This document shows, piece by piece, positions 1 to 8,756 of a DNA stretch of 64,000 bases (the stretch's first letter is position 1; the number at the start of each line of letters is the position of its first letter). This stretch comes from 34-65-8 sp046294735. GTDB lineage: Bacteria > Pseudomonadota > Alphaproteobacteria > Sphingomonadales > Sphingomonadaceae. The notes beneath the pieces are model-generated. The model did no database searches and was not told where the DNA came from. It saw nothing but the letters and a program-made list of their open reading frames with translations. Position numbers and translations under genes: made by a program. Location: the NCBI GenBank assembly GCA_046294735.1, contig JBKBKB010000006.1, positions 172,970 to 236,969 of the forward strand, read 5' to 3'.

Positions 1-317
1 TGGATCAGCACGCGGTCGGCACCATCGGGCATGATCGCGCCGGTCGAGATGCGGAGGCATTGACCGGCAGCGATCGCCCCGACGAACGGCTCGCCGCAGT
101 GGCTCTCCCCCACGCGCCGCCACGGTGGGGCACCTGCTACCGCATAGCCATCCATGGCTGATAGGTCGGCAGGAGGCTGGGTCCGCGCCGCCACCAGCGG
201 CCGCGCGAGGTAACGCCCCAGCGCCTGCTCGACCGGCACCACCTCCACCGGCATTGGCGCGCACAGGCTCAGCATCCGCGCTTGCGCTTGTTCAATCGTT
301 AGCGCAGGCACCCTCAT
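1..317 (-). CDS. moeA: Molybdopterin molybdenumtransferase MoeA, N-terminal part (runs off left edge)
   Basis: MoeA inserts molybdate into adenylylated molybdopterin, the last step of molybdenum cofactor synthesis in the cytosol. Translating the minus strand from the ATG at 317 gives about 105 residues with the family's N-terminal hallmark PPADLSAMDGYAV (around residues 48-60) and a later STGAIMPDGADRV stretch. The ATG overlaps the moaC stop as ATGA, so moaC and moeA are translationally coupled. Only the first quarter of a roughly 400-residue protein is present, and the catalytic domains lie outside the window. No lesion is visible in the part seen. Confidence 0.9.
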   Translation of the reverse strand, partial: MRVPALTIEQAQARMLSLCAPMPVEVVPVEQALGRYLARPLVAARTQPPADLSAMDGYAVAGAPPWRRVGESHCGEPFVGAIAAGQCLRISTGAIMPDGADRVLI

Positions 318-784
318 TCCCCGACCCAGTCCCCCGACTTGCCGCCGCTTTTGGCAAGCAGCCGCACCGAGTCGATCACCATGCCCTTGTCGAGCGCCTT
401 AGCCATGTCATAGATTGTGAGCAGCGCCACCGAAGCGGCTGTCATCGCTTCCATTTCCACCCCGGTCTTGCCGGTGAGCGAGGCTGTGGCGGTGGCCGCG
501 ATCCCGCCCTCAACGTAGTCGAACGCGATGTCCACCGACGTCAGCGCCAGTGGATGGCACAGCGGTATCAGCTCTGCGGTCTTCTTGGCGGCCATGATCC
601 CGGCGATCCGTGCGGTGCCGAGCACATCGCCCTTGGGCGCATCGCCAGCCCGGATCGCGGCCAGCGCCCCCTCGCTCATCCGGATCACGCCCCCTGCGCG
701 GGCCATGCGCTGCGTTTCGGCCTTGCCGCCGACATTGACCATGTGCGCCGCCCCCGAATCGTCGAGATGGGTCAAACGGCTCAT
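314..784 (-). CDS. moaC: Cyclic pyranopterin monophosphate synthase MoaC
   Basis: MoaC converts the MoaA product 3',8-cyclo-GTP into cyclic pyranopterin monophosphate in molybdenum cofactor synthesis. At 156 residues it has the normal family length. The signatures are all visible: LTHLDDSGAAHMVNVGGK near the N-terminus, the LIPLCHPL active-site loop near residue 73, and VEMEAMTAASVALLTIYDM followed by KALDKGM near the C-terminus. It lies 180 bp downstream of trpC and overlaps moeA by ATGA, so it may be read with the trp genes or from its own promoter in the 785-964 gap. No strong Shine-Dalgarno is evident. Confidence 0.95.
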   Translation of the reverse strand: MSRLTHLDDSGAAHMVNVGGKAETQRMARAGGVIRMSEGALAAIRAGDAPKGDVLGTARIAGIMAAKKTAELIPLCHPLALTSVDIAFDYVEGGIAATATASLTGKTGVEMEAMTAASVALLTIYDMAKALDKGMVIDSVRLLAKSGGKSGDWVGE

Positions 785-821
785 CGGCCGTGCCCTTGCA
801 AGTGGCTGGAATCGCCAGACC

Positions 822-839
822 TGTTACACATGTTACACT
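822..839. repeat. Tandem 9-bp direct repeat upstream of moaC
   Basis: TGTTACACA is followed directly by TGTTACACT, about 40 bp upstream of the moaC start. On the coding strand this reads as two TGTAACA units 9 bp apart. The phased direct repeat could be a regulator site controlling moaC-moeA independently of the trp operon, but no regulator is identified. The same gap also holds a perfect 8-bp inverted repeat with a 2-nt loop (TCTGCCAT/ATGGCAGA, 918-935). Confidence 0.3.
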
Positions 840-964
840 GTGCTGGAGAGAAAAAGCCCGAACAATGGAGGTGACCCGGCAAAGGCAGCAAAACGGACGG
901 ATGAAGGCTCATGCTCATCTGCCATCTATGGCAGACGACCGCCCTGTAGGACAGTGCCTGCGCG

Positions 965-1756
965 TCAGACCTGGCCTGTCAAAAGTGCCCGCGTCGCAGC
1001 CTCCACGTCCGCCTGCCGCATCAGGCTCTCGCCCACCAGGAAAGTCCGCACCCCGGCGCGGGCCAGCCGCTTGCAATCGGCATGGCTGTTGATCCCGCTT
1101 TCACCGACCAGCAAGGTGCCGGGAGGGGCGAGCGGGGCTAGCCTCTCGGTGGTGGCAAGATCGGTGGTGAAGGTCTTGAGATCGCGGTTGTTTACGCCAA
1201 TCAGGCGCGATTTTAGCCGATGGGCGCGCTCCATCTCGGCCTTGTCATGCACTTCGACCAGCACATCCATCCCGCGTTCCAGCGCCGCCGCTTCGATTTC
1301 CGCCATAGCACTGTCTTCAAGCGCGGCGACGATGATCAGGATGGCATCGGCGCCGAATGCCCGCGCTTCGGCCACCTGCCATGGATCGACCATGAAATCC
1401 TTGCGCAAGGCCGGAAGGTCGCATGCAGCGCGGGCAGCGACCAGATAATCCTCATGTCCCTGGAAATAGGGTGCATCGGTCAGAACGGACAGGCACGCGG
1501 CACCCCCGGCCTGATAGGTGCGGGCGTGGTCAGCGGGATCGAAGTCGGCCCGGATCAGCCCCTTGGAGGGCGAAGCTTTCTTGATTTCCGCGATCAGGGC
1601 AAAGCCATCAGCCGCTTTCGCGCGCAGGGCAGCCTCGAACCCGCGCGGCGGGGTCTGCCCGGCGGCGCGATGGTCAAGCGCCGTCACCGACTGTTCGGCC
1701 CGGCGCTGTGCCACTTCGATCTGCTTGGTGGCGCAGATTTCCTCAAGCTTGTTCAT
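965..1756 (-). CDS. trpC: Indole-3-glycerol phosphate synthase TrpC
   Basis: TrpC cyclises carboxyphenylaminodeoxyribulose-5-phosphate to indole-3-glycerol phosphate, the fourth step of tryptophan synthesis. The 263-residue TIM barrel has the family's ALIAEIKKASPSKG strand (catalytic Lys, residues about 52-65), LRKDFMVDPWQ (second Lys), LIGVNNRDLKTF and LVGESGI. It is monofunctional, with no fused TrpF domain. The start ATG overlaps the trpD stop as ATGA, so it is translated as part of the trpG-trpD-trpC chain. Confidence 0.97.
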   Translation of the reverse strand: MNKLEEICATKQIEVAQRRAEQSVTALDHRAAGQTPPRGFEAALRAKAADGFALIAEIKKASPSKGLIRADFDPADHARTYQAGGAACLSVLTDAPYFQGHEDYLVAARAACDLPALRKDFMVDPWQVAEARAFGADAILIIVAALEDSAMAEIEAAALERGMDVLVEVHDKAEMERAHRLKSRLIGVNNRDLKTFTTDLATTERLAPLAPPGTLLVGESGINSHADCKRLARAGVRTFLVGESLMRQADVEAATRALLTGQV

Positions 1757-2745
1757 CGGGCAATCTCGATCCAGCGCGTCAGCAGCGCAGCGGCTGCACC
1801 GCTATCGAGCGATTCGGCGGCCCGGGCGGTGCCGTCTGTCCAATTGGTCGCAGCGCCAGCCACCAGCAGGGTAGCGGCGGCGTTGAACAGCACTGCATCG
1901 CGGTAGGGGCCGGGCACACCATCGAGCAGGGCCTTGAGCGCTTTGGCATTGTGCGCCGGATCGCCGCCGCGGATGGCTTCGACCGGAGCATGGGGCAGCC
2001 CGGCAAGGCTGGCATCGACCCGCCGCATCTCGAAATCTCGCCCGCGAACGTCGGCCAGTTCGTTGCCGCCGGCCAAACTCAGTTCGTCGAGACCCTCGTC
2101 GCCGGAAGCGATGAAGGTGCGGATCGTGCCCAGCCGCGCCTTGGCTTCGGCATAGATCGGGACATAGGCCGGGCGGGCAATCCCGATCAGCTGGCGTTGA
2201 ACCCCGGCCGGGTTCGACAGCGGCCCCATCAGATTGAAGATGGTGCGGCGCGCCAGACGCTGGCGGATCGGCTGGATCCGGCCCATCGCCGGGTGATGGT
2301 TCCTGGCGAACAGGAAGCAGATGCCGATTTCGGAGAGGGTCTTCTCAGCGGTGCGGCCAGCGGCTTCCATGTCGAGACCGAGCGCTTCCAGCGTGTCGGC
2401 GGCGCCGGCCTTGCTGCTGGCGGCGCGGTTGCCATGCTTGGCCACTGGCACACCCGCTGCCGCCACCACCAGACTGACGGCGGTCGAGACATTGAGCGTG
2501 TGATGCCCGTCTCCGCCGGTTCCACAGCAGTCGACCGCATTGGCCGGCGCGGTGATTGGGATCAGGCGGGCACGCAAGGCACGCGCGGCCCCGGCGATTT
2601 CCTCCGCCGTCTCGCTTCGGTCGGACAGGTCAACCAGAAAGCGGGCGATCTCGTCCTCGCTGGTTTCGCCGTCCAGGATCCAGCCGAACACTTCCTCGGC
2701 TTCGATTTCGCTCAGGTGGGCATCGGCACCGGGCAGCGATTTCAT
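1753..2745 (-). CDS. trpD: Anthranilate phosphoribosyltransferase TrpD
   Basis: TrpD transfers phosphoribose from PRPP to anthranilate, the second step of tryptophan synthesis. The protein has the glycine-rich VDCCGTGGDGHHTLNVST loop that binds PRPP (around residues 75-92) and the KHGNRAASSKAGAADTLEALG stretch is recognisable after it. The start at 2745 was chosen over an in-frame ATG at 2772 because it makes an ATGA overlap with trpG and has GGAG about ten bases upstream. The length is 330 residues, normal for the family, and it overlaps trpC in the same ATGA fashion. Confidence 0.96.
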   Translation of the reverse strand: MKSLPGADAHLSEIEAEEVFGWILDGETSEDEIARFLVDLSDRSETAEEIAGAARALRARLIPITAPANAVDCCGTGGDGHHTLNVSTAVSLVVAAAGVPVAKHGNRAASSKAGAADTLEALGLDMEAAGRTAEKTLSEIGICFLFARNHHPAMGRIQPIRQRLARRTIFNLMGPLSNPAGVQRQLIGIARPAYVPIYAEAKARLGTIRTFIASGDEGLDELSLAGGNELADVRGRDFEMRRVDASLAGLPHAPVEAIRGGDPAHNAKALKALLDGVPGPYRDAVLFNAAATLLVAGAATNWTDGTARAAESLDSGAAAALLTRWIEIAR

Positions 2746-3326
2746 CGGATGGGCTCCGGCTCTATCCCGCACAGGCGCAGGAAGTTGGCGAGCAGGTCGT
2801 GGCCATGCTCGGTGGCGATGGATTCAGGGTGGAACTGGACCCCGTGGATCGGCAGCTCGACGTGGCGGAAGCCCTGGACATGGCCATCGTTGGAACGCGC
2901 GTTGACCGCAAGGCTGGCGGGAATGTCCTCCACGATCAGCGAATGGTAGCGGGTGGCGGTGAAAGGGCTGGGTAGCCCCGCGAACACGCCGCTGCCATCA
3001 TGCGACACCGGGCTGGTCTTGCCGTGCATGAGCCCGCCGCGCACCACCTTGCCGCCGAAATACTGCCCGATCGACTGGTGGCCGAGGCAGACGCCGAGCA
3101 GCGGAAGGCGGGCGTCGGCACAGGCGGCGACGAGATCAAGGCTGATCCCCGCCTCGTTTGGCGTGCACGGGCCGGGGGAAATCAGGCAGCCTTTTGCCCC
3201 GCTGGTGACCGCCTGCGCAGCGCTGATCGCATCATTGCGCTCCACCCGGACCTCGGCCCCCAGCTCCATCAGGTAATGGACCAGGTTGAAGGTGAAACTG
3301 TCGTAATTGTCGATGACGAGGATCAT
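2742..3326 (-). CDS. trpG: Anthranilate synthase glutamine amidotransferase subunit (TrpG/PabA type)
   Basis: This subunit supplies ammonia from glutamine to TrpE; in many bacteria the same protein also serves PabB in folate synthesis. The 194-residue class I amidotransferase starts MILVIDNYDSFTFNLVHYL and carries the catalytic Cys in LLGVCLGHQSIGQYFGG and the His-Glu pair in VQFHPESI. An upstream extension of 47 codons is open but unlikely to be used: the ATG at 3326 overlaps the stop of the preceding peptidase gene as ATGA. It is separated from trpE by two unrelated genes, an unusual arrangement. Confidence 0.95.
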   Translation of the reverse strand: MILVIDNYDSFTFNLVHYLMELGAEVRVERNDAISAAQAVTSGAKGCLISPGPCTPNEAGISLDLVAACADARLPLLGVCLGHQSIGQYFGGKVVRGGLMHGKTSPVSHDGSGVFAGLPSPFTATRYHSLIVEDIPASLAVNARSNDGHVQGFRHVELPIHGVQFHPESIATEHGHDLLANFLRLCGIEPEPIR

Positions 3327-4279
3327 GCCGCAAACTCGTCGGTCGCCCGCACCAGCCCATCGAGGATCCCCGGCTCGCTCGCGGCGTGGCCGCCGTCGTG
3401 GATGATCCTCAGATCGACATCGGGCCAGGCCTGCTTCAGCGCCCAGGCCGAGGTTGGCGGGCAGCAAATGTCGTGGCGGCCCTGGACGATGATCCCGGGG
3501 ATGCCTTTCAGCCTGTGCGCGTCGCGCAGCAATTGCGCTTCCTCAAGGTAGAAATCGTGGAGGAAATAGCGTGCGCAGATGCGGGCGAAGGGGAGCGCCT
3601 TGGCCGGTTCGGCGAAGTCGGCCAGCAAGTCGGGATTGGGCAGCAGGGTCGCGACCGAGCCTTCCCACAGTGACCATTCCCTGGCCGCGGCAAGGCGGGT
3701 GGCCTCATCCTGACTGGTCAGGCGGTCGTGATAGGCGCGCACCAGGTCGCCGCGCTCAGCCTCTGGGATATGGCCGCTGAAACTGGCCCATTGCTCGGCC
3801 ATGATCTCGCTCGCACCGTAGCGGTAGAGCCAGTTCTTCTCCTGCTCGCGGGCGAGGAACACGCCTCGCAGGATCAGCTCAGTCACCCGCTCAGGGTGTG
3901 TCTGGGCATAGGCGAGGGCAAGCGTCGCGCCCCAGCTGCCGCCGAACACCTGCCACTTTTCGTGACCGCACATTGCCCGCAGCCGCTCGATATCCGCCAC
4001 AATCCGCCAGGTGTCGTTGCGCTCGATTTCAGCGAAGGGCAGCGACTGGCCGCAGCCGCGCTGGTCGAACAGCAGCACGTCATAGCGTGCCGGGTCCCAC
4101 TGGCGGCGGTGCGATGGCGCCATGCCCCCGCCGGGGCCGCCGTGGAGGAACACCGCAGGTTTCGCGCCGGGTGTGCCGACCCGCTCGTAATAGAGCGTAT
4201 GGCCTTCGCCCACGTCGAGCATTCCGCTTTCGTAAGGCGCGATCTCGGGGTAGAGGGTACGGGTATAGGTGAGGGGCAT
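3323..4279 (-). CDS. pip: Prolyl aminopeptidase (alpha/beta-hydrolase, S33 family)
   Basis: Prolyl iminopeptidase removes N-terminal proline from peptides in the cytosol. The 318-residue protein begins MPLTYTRTLYPEIAPYESG, typical of the family, and shows the oxyanion HGGPGGG motif near residue 41, the nucleophile elbow GGSWGATLAL (Ser about residue 113), and a C-terminal GGHAA with the catalytic His. The start at 4279 gives a one-base TGATG overlap with the upstream gene and fits the conserved N-terminus. It sits between trpE and trpG with no gaps, so it should be co-expressed with the trp genes, though it has no obvious role in tryptophan synthesis. Confidence 0.9.
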   Translation of the reverse strand: MPLTYTRTLYPEIAPYESGMLDVGEGHTLYYERVGTPGAKPAVFLHGGPGGGMAPSHRRQWDPARYDVLLFDQRGCGQSLPFAEIERNDTWRIVADIERLRAMCGHEKWQVFGGSWGATLALAYAQTHPERVTELILRGVFLAREQEKNWLYRYGASEIMAEQWASFSGHIPEAERGDLVRAYHDRLTSQDEATRLAAAREWSLWEGSVATLLPNPDLLADFAEPAKALPFARICARYFLHDFYLEEAQLLRDAHRLKGIPGIIVQGRHDICCPPTSAWALKQAWPDVDLRIIHDGGHAASEPGILDGLVRATDEFAA

Positions 4280-5112
4280 CAGCGGGTTTCCACGATGATC
4301 AGCGGGCCGAGCGGGGCACGGATATCGAGCCGCTCGCTGGCCGGATCCCACAGCGAGCTGACCGAACCGTCGAGATAGAGCGCGTTGGGCGTCTTGAGTT
4401 CGTCCCGGAACAGCCGCGCCAGTACCCCGAAGCTGACCGCACCGGCCGACTGGACGAAATGGGCGCGGCCCGCTGCATCCACGCCGACCCCGTTGCGGAT
4501 CGTGCGCGAGGGGCCGTTCTCGGTGATCTCCGGGTGGATTTTCCCGCCGATCACCAGCATTGGCCCACTCTGGGTGCCGAATTCCGGCCGGTCGGCCACG
4601 TTGGCAAAGAAATCGTCCGCAGTGCGGACCTGCCATTTGGAGCCGGTACCGAAGAACACCCCGTTGGGCTTAAGGTGGAAATTGCCGGTGCCGTCGTTGC
4701 GGTTGAGTTCCTTCAGCCGCTTGCCCCCTTCGACGTAGTAGCCGATTGGCTTTCCCTCATCATCGAACATGCCGCCGTTGACTGCGAAGGCGACCGGGGC
4801 CGCGTCGGCCGGCCGACTTGCGGCGAGGTTGGCAAGGCTGCGGTAGGGCGGGCCGCCAGCCGGGCCGAGGTCGGTGACGATCCGGTGCAATTTCGCATCA
4901 GCAACGCAATGCGTGAAGCGGGCTTCCTCGAACATGATCGTGCGGCAGGCCGAGGCAACCGTGGGCGCCGGCAATGGTTCAGGCTGGGTCTGCGCCTTCT
5001 CCGTCCGTTCTGCTTTACCGCTGCCGATTTCGGTCCGCATGACCGGTTCTCCGGCCGGTTGCTGGCCGCAGGCGGCAAGTGTGAACAGGACGGTGCACAG
5101 CAGTAGCCTCAT
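4279..5112 (-). CDS. Phosphodiester glycosidase family (NAGPA-like) lipoprotein
   Basis: A 277-residue predicted lipoprotein. It opens with MRLLLCTVLFTLAACGQQ, a short signal ending in the lipobox LAAC, followed by a charged, proline-rich linker. The rest matches the phosphodiester glycosidase / NAGPA-like fold, with FAVNGGMFDDEGKPIGYY near the middle, a GPMLVIGGKIHPE segment, and a C-terminal ALYLDGSVSSLW stretch. Such proteins cleave phosphodiester-linked sugars outside the cytoplasmic membrane, but the substrate here is unknown. The ATG overlaps the trpE stop (ATGA) and the stop overlaps pip, so it is fully embedded in the trp operon. Confidence 0.8.
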   Translation of the reverse strand: MRLLLCTVLFTLAACGQQPAGEPVMRTEIGSGKAERTEKAQTQPEPLPAPTVASACRTIMFEEARFTHCVADAKLHRIVTDLGPAGGPPYRSLANLAASRPADAAPVAFAVNGGMFDDEGKPIGYYVEGGKRLKELNRNDGTGNFHLKPNGVFFGTGSKWQVRTADDFFANVADRPEFGTQSGPMLVIGGKIHPEITENGPSRTIRNGVGVDAAGRAHFVQSAGAVSFGVLARLFRDELKTPNALYLDGSVSSLWDPASERLDIRAPLGPLIIVETR

Positions 5113-6623
5113 TGACCGTACCCCGGTTCCTGCGCGATGCGGGCCGCTTCGCGGGCAGCAGCGAGCAGCGCGCCCGCCTTGGCCTGGCATTCGCGGTGCT
5201 CGTAATCGGGCACGCTGTCTGCGACAATCCCGGCCCCGGCCTGGACGTGAAGCGTCCCATCCTTGACCACGCCAGTGCGCAGCACGATGCAGCTGTCGAC
5301 TGAGCCATCCGGCGCGAAATAGCCGACCCCGCCAGCATAGGCCCCGCGCGCCTCCGGTTCCAGTTCAGCGATGATCTCGCAGGCGCGGATCTTGGGTGCG
5401 CCGCTGACCGTCCCGGCCGGGAAGCCCGCGAACAGTGCATCGAGCGCATCATGTGCCGGATCAAGTTGCCCGACCACGTTGCTGACAATGTGCATGACGT
5501 GGCTGTAGCGTTCGATAGTGAAGCTGTCGGTGACGGTAACGGTGCCCCTGGCGGCGACCCGGCCGACGTCGTTGCGCCCCAGATCGAGCAGCATCAGGTG
5601 TTCGGCCCGTTCCTTCGGATCGGCCAGCAGGCTGGCTTCGTTCGCTTCGTCCTCGTCGCGGGTCGAGCCGCGCGGGCGGGTCCCGGCAATCGGGCGAATG
5701 GTCACCTCTCCCTCTCTTACGCGGACCAGGATTTCCGGGCTCGATCCGACCACGGCAAATCCCGGCAGGTCGAGGAAATAGAGAAAGGGCGAGGGATTGA
5801 CCCGCCGCAGCGCCCGGTAAAGCTCGAACGGCGGCAGCGGGAAAGGGCAGGTGAAGCGCTGCGCCAGCACCACCTGGAACACGTCTCCGGCGATGATATA
5901 GTCCTTGGCCCGCGCCACCATGGCGAAATAGCGGTCTTGCTTCATCACGGGCGTCAGGGCCATGTCGGGCAAGCCGGCGCTGCGCGGCTCGGGCGGCGCA
6001 GCGTGCGTCAATCGGGCGAGCACCGCGTCAATTCTTTCCCCGGCGGCAGCGACCCGTGCAGCAGGTTCCCCGGCGCCCGGCCACAACGGGGCAATCACGA
6101 ACAGCGCATCGCTCAGCCGGTCGAACACCAGCAGCAGGGTGGGGCGGGCGAACACCATGTCAGGCAGGCCCACGGCGCTGTCAGGCGCGCGCGGCAGGTC
6201 TTCGACCAGGCTTATCGTCTCATAGCCGAAATAACCGACCAGACAGGCCAGCGCGGGCGGCAAGGCACCGGGCACCGCGATCCGGCAATCGGCGGCCAGG
6301 GCGCGCAGGGCATCGAGGCTGTTGCCCGGAACCTGTTCGCTGGCCGTGCGATCGGTTTGCCAGTGGCGGAATATCTCTGTCCGATCGCGGGTGGCCCGGA
6401 ACAGCAGGTCCGGATCAAGACCAAGCAGGCTGTAGCGACCGCGCACTTCCCCGCCTTCGACCGATTCGAGCAGAAAATCGCCGCGCCCCGGCTCGATCAA
6501 CTTGCGCGCCGCACTGACCGGTGTTTCCGTATCCGCGATCACCCGGCGCCAGACGAGCGCCGGTCGCCCTTGTGCCAGAGCTTCGACCGCAGCGTTGGCG
6601 TTTTCTGGCGCGAGGCCGGACAG
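5109..6623 (-). CDS. trpE: Anthranilate synthase component I TrpE, probable CTG start
   Basis: TrpE makes anthranilate from chorismate and is normally feedback-inhibited by tryptophan. Family signatures are clear: the LLES element near the N-terminus, IAGTRPRG, DLGRNDVGRVA, and FPAGTVSGAPKIRA. The first ATG/GTG/TTG in frame is a GTG at 6542, but the open frame continues upstream with SGLAPENANAAVEAL and AQGRPALVWRR, which look like the missing N-terminus of the family. A CTG at 6623 lies six bases after GAGGAGG, which overlaps the ppiD stop, and is the best-supported start, giving 504 residues. No other canonical start exists between there and the upstream stop. Confidence 0.92.
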   Translation of the reverse strand: MSGLAPENANAAVEALAQGRPALVWRRVIADTETPVSAARKLIEPGRGDFLLESVEGGEVRGRYSLLGLDPDLLFRATRDRTEIFRHWQTDRTASEQVPGNSLDALRALAADCRIAVPGALPPALACLVGYFGYETISLVEDLPRAPDSAVGLPDMVFARPTLLLVFDRLSDALFVIAPLWPGAGEPAARVAAAGERIDAVLARLTHAAPPEPRSAGLPDMALTPVMKQDRYFAMVARAKDYIIAGDVFQVVLAQRFTCPFPLPPFELYRALRRVNPSPFLYFLDLPGFAVVGSSPEILVRVREGEVTIRPIAGTRPRGSTRDEDEANEASLLADPKERAEHLMLLDLGRNDVGRVAARGTVTVTDSFTIERYSHVMHIVSNVVGQLDPAHDALDALFAGFPAGTVSGAPKIRACEIIAELEPEARGAYAGGVGYFAPDGSVDSCIVLRTGVVKDGTLHVQAGAGIVADSVPDYEHRECQAKAGALLAAAREAARIAQEPGYGQ

Positions 6624-6633
6624 GGCGGCCTCC

Positions 6634-8568
6634 TCAGTTCTCGCCGGTCAGTTGCTTGCGCACCGCATCGATTGCGGTCTGATTGCGCTCGACCCCTACT
6701 TCGGCGCGCACGGCGGTGCGCAGCTGGGCCGCATATTCCTGCCCCAGCGTTTGCCCCAGTTCGCGCTTGGCCTGGGCAAAGACAGGGTCGTCGCGGGCAA
6801 TCGTGCCGGCCTCGATCCGGTCCAGTTGGACGAGGAACCAGCCAGCGTTGTTGGGCGCCTCCAGCTTCTTGCTGGTCCCCTGCGCCATGCTGAACATCAG
6901 CGCCAGCGGCGGTGGCACGCGCTGGCCGCTCTGGGCCAGCTGCTCGCGCGACAGCTTGATCGGATCGAGGTTGGTCAGTGCAGCATTCTCCGCCCGCATG
7001 GCCTGCGCCAGCGGGGTGCCCTTGCGCACTGCGGCAAGGATCCGGTCCGATGCCGCCTGGGCCCGCTTCAAGCCTTCGGCCCGGCGCCAGTCTGCGATGA
7101 TCTGCGATTCGATTTCAGCCAGCGGCGCTGTGGCTGACGGGGTGATGTCGCTGACCTCGTAGATGATGAACAGTTCGCCCGGCACCAGCTCGGCAATCTG
7201 GGGTTCGCCTTCTTCCATCTGGAAGGCAGTCTGCAGCACCGGCCCGAGCACTTGCGGGGCCATCGCCCCCGCGGTGCCGTAGATCCGCCCGTCAGCGGTG
7301 ATCGCCCCGGAGGTGGCGAGTTCGGCAGAAACGGTTTTGGCCACATCGGCCAGGCTTACGCCGCCATCGAGCTGTTCCTCGATAGATGCGGATACGTCAG
7401 CAATCGCCTGGCGTTGCTTTTCGGCGCGCAGGGCGGTCACCAGATCGCCGCGGGCCTGCGCCAGGGTGCGCCCCGGCGTCCGTTCGACCGCATCGACGCG
7501 AACCACATGCCAGCCGAGCCCGCTGCGGGCGAGGGCGGCGACTGTGCCGGACGGCGCTTCGAAGGCGGCCTTGGCCACGGCGGCGGATGACTGCGTGGCA
7601 AGCGCTTGGCGTTCGATCGGGCCGACGCTGGCCGGGCGGAAACCCGCCTCGCTGGCCGCCGTCTCGAGCGAACCGCCTGCCTTCACCCGCTGCACGATGG
7701 CCGCAGCCGCCGCTTCGGTCGGCACGATCAACTGGCTAAGCCGCCGGGTTTCGCGGGCCGCGAACATTTCCCGGTTGGCTTCGTAGCGGGCCGCGATTTC
7801 TTTTTCGGTCGGTTCGGAAACCTTGGCAACGGCGGTTGCGTCGAACGTAGCGAAGCGAATCACCCGGCGTTCGGGCCGGACATACTCGGCCCGGTTCGCG
7901 GTGTAATAGGCCTGGACCTGCGCCTTGGTCGGCCCGGCGGTGGGTTCATAGAGCGCGCTGGGGACGATCCCAATCGTGCCCTGCCGCGTTTCCTTCAACA
8001 GGCTGGCATACTGGCTGACCATCTTGTTCGGCATCTGCGCGCCGAACGCGGACGGGACCAGCAATTGCTGGGCGAGGATGCCCTGACCCAGGTCGAGCCG
8101 AACCTGTGCATCGCTCAGCCCCTGTTGCCCGATGGCGGCGCGATAGACTTCGTTCGAGAAGTTGCCATCTGGTCCGCGGAAGGCCGGAATGTCGAGTATC
8201 TCGCTGTTGAGCAGGTTGTCGCCCGCCCGCAGACCGATTTTCCGTGCAAATTCGGCAATTGCGGTCCGGTCGAGCAACTGGTCCAGCACATCGTCAAGCG
8301 CGCCTTCGCGCAGAAATGCCGCCATGGTCAGGGTCGGGTTCTGCTGTCTGACCTGGTCCAGTGCATTGCTGGCGGCGCGGCTGAGGTCGGCCGTGCCGAT
8401 CTTCTCGCCACCGACTACGGCCACCCGGTCACCTCCGGAAACGCCGCCGAACATGCCGGAGCCGGTGATATCGGAACTGGCAAAGGCGATTGCGATCAGG
8501 GCAAGGAAGCCCAGCGTGATCGGCACGCCGAGCTTGGAATTGAAGAACCTGCGGAAGAAACTGATCAT
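6634..8568 (-). CDS. ppiD: PpiD-type membrane-anchored peptidyl-prolyl isomerase / chaperone
   Basis: A 644-residue periplasmic folding factor anchored in the inner membrane. The N-terminus MISFFRRFFNSKLGVPITLG leads into one transmembrane helix (about residues 12-32), followed by a SurA_N-type chaperone region (about 60-220) and a parvulin-type rotamase region (about 240-360) containing GLGWHVVRVD. In sphingomonads this gene commonly precedes trpE, as here, where its stop lies ten bases before the probable trpE CTG start. Parvulin domains of PpiD proteins often have little isomerase activity, so a chaperone role near the Sec translocon is the safer inference. secG lies nearby on the other strand. 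Confidence 0.88.
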   Translation of the reverse strand: MISFFRRFFNSKLGVPITLGFLALIAIAFASSDITGSGMFGGVSGGDRVAVVGGEKIGTADLSRAASNALDQVRQQNPTLTMAAFLREGALDDVLDQLLDRTAIAEFARKIGLRAGDNLLNSEILDIPAFRGPDGNFSNEVYRAAIGQQGLSDAQVRLDLGQGILAQQLLVPSAFGAQMPNKMVSQYASLLKETRQGTIGIVPSALYEPTAGPTKAQVQAYYTANRAEYVRPERRVIRFATFDATAVAKVSEPTEKEIAARYEANREMFAARETRRLSQLIVPTEAAAAAIVQRVKAGGSLETAASEAGFRPASVGPIERQALATQSSAAVAKAAFEAPSGTVAALARSGLGWHVVRVDAVERTPGRTLAQARGDLVTALRAEKQRQAIADVSASIEEQLDGGVSLADVAKTVSAELATSGAITADGRIYGTAGAMAPQVLGPVLQTAFQMEEGEPQIAELVPGELFIIYEVSDITPSATAPLAEIESQIIADWRRAEGLKRAQAASDRILAAVRKGTPLAQAMRAENAALTNLDPIKLSREQLAQSGQRVPPPLALMFSMAQGTSKKLEAPNNAGWFLVQLDRIEAGTIARDDPVFAQAKRELGQTLGQEYAAQLRTAVRAEVGVERNQTAIDAVRKQLTGEN

Positions 8569-8664
8569 GGGTCTGTGCGAATCCGGTAACGGGGCGCCGC
8601 GGCGCGGACATGGGGAGGCGCTTTATCGGCCCTGCGTCCATGCGGCAACAGGTGCGCGGGTGTT

Positions 8665-8693
8665 TTGACTATCGCCGAACATACGGCTAGCGG
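8665..8693 (+). promoter_or_regulatory. Weak sigma-70-like promoter candidate for tpiA
   Basis: TTGACT and TAGCGG are separated by 17 bp, ending about 64 bp before the tpiA start in the divergent ppiD/tpiA gap. The -35 is good and the -10 poor, so this is only a candidate. Confidence 0.3.
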
Positions 8694-8756
8694 GCCACGG
8701 CGCGCCACCGCTAAGGCCGTGGGCGCGATTCACAGTCATGGCAGGATTTTTGCTCT

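Noticed and set aside
5451..6893. Plus-strand open frame of 480 codons over trpE and the ppiD end
   Set aside because: Shadow of two well-supported minus-strand genes, rich in Gln, His and Arg, without start signals.
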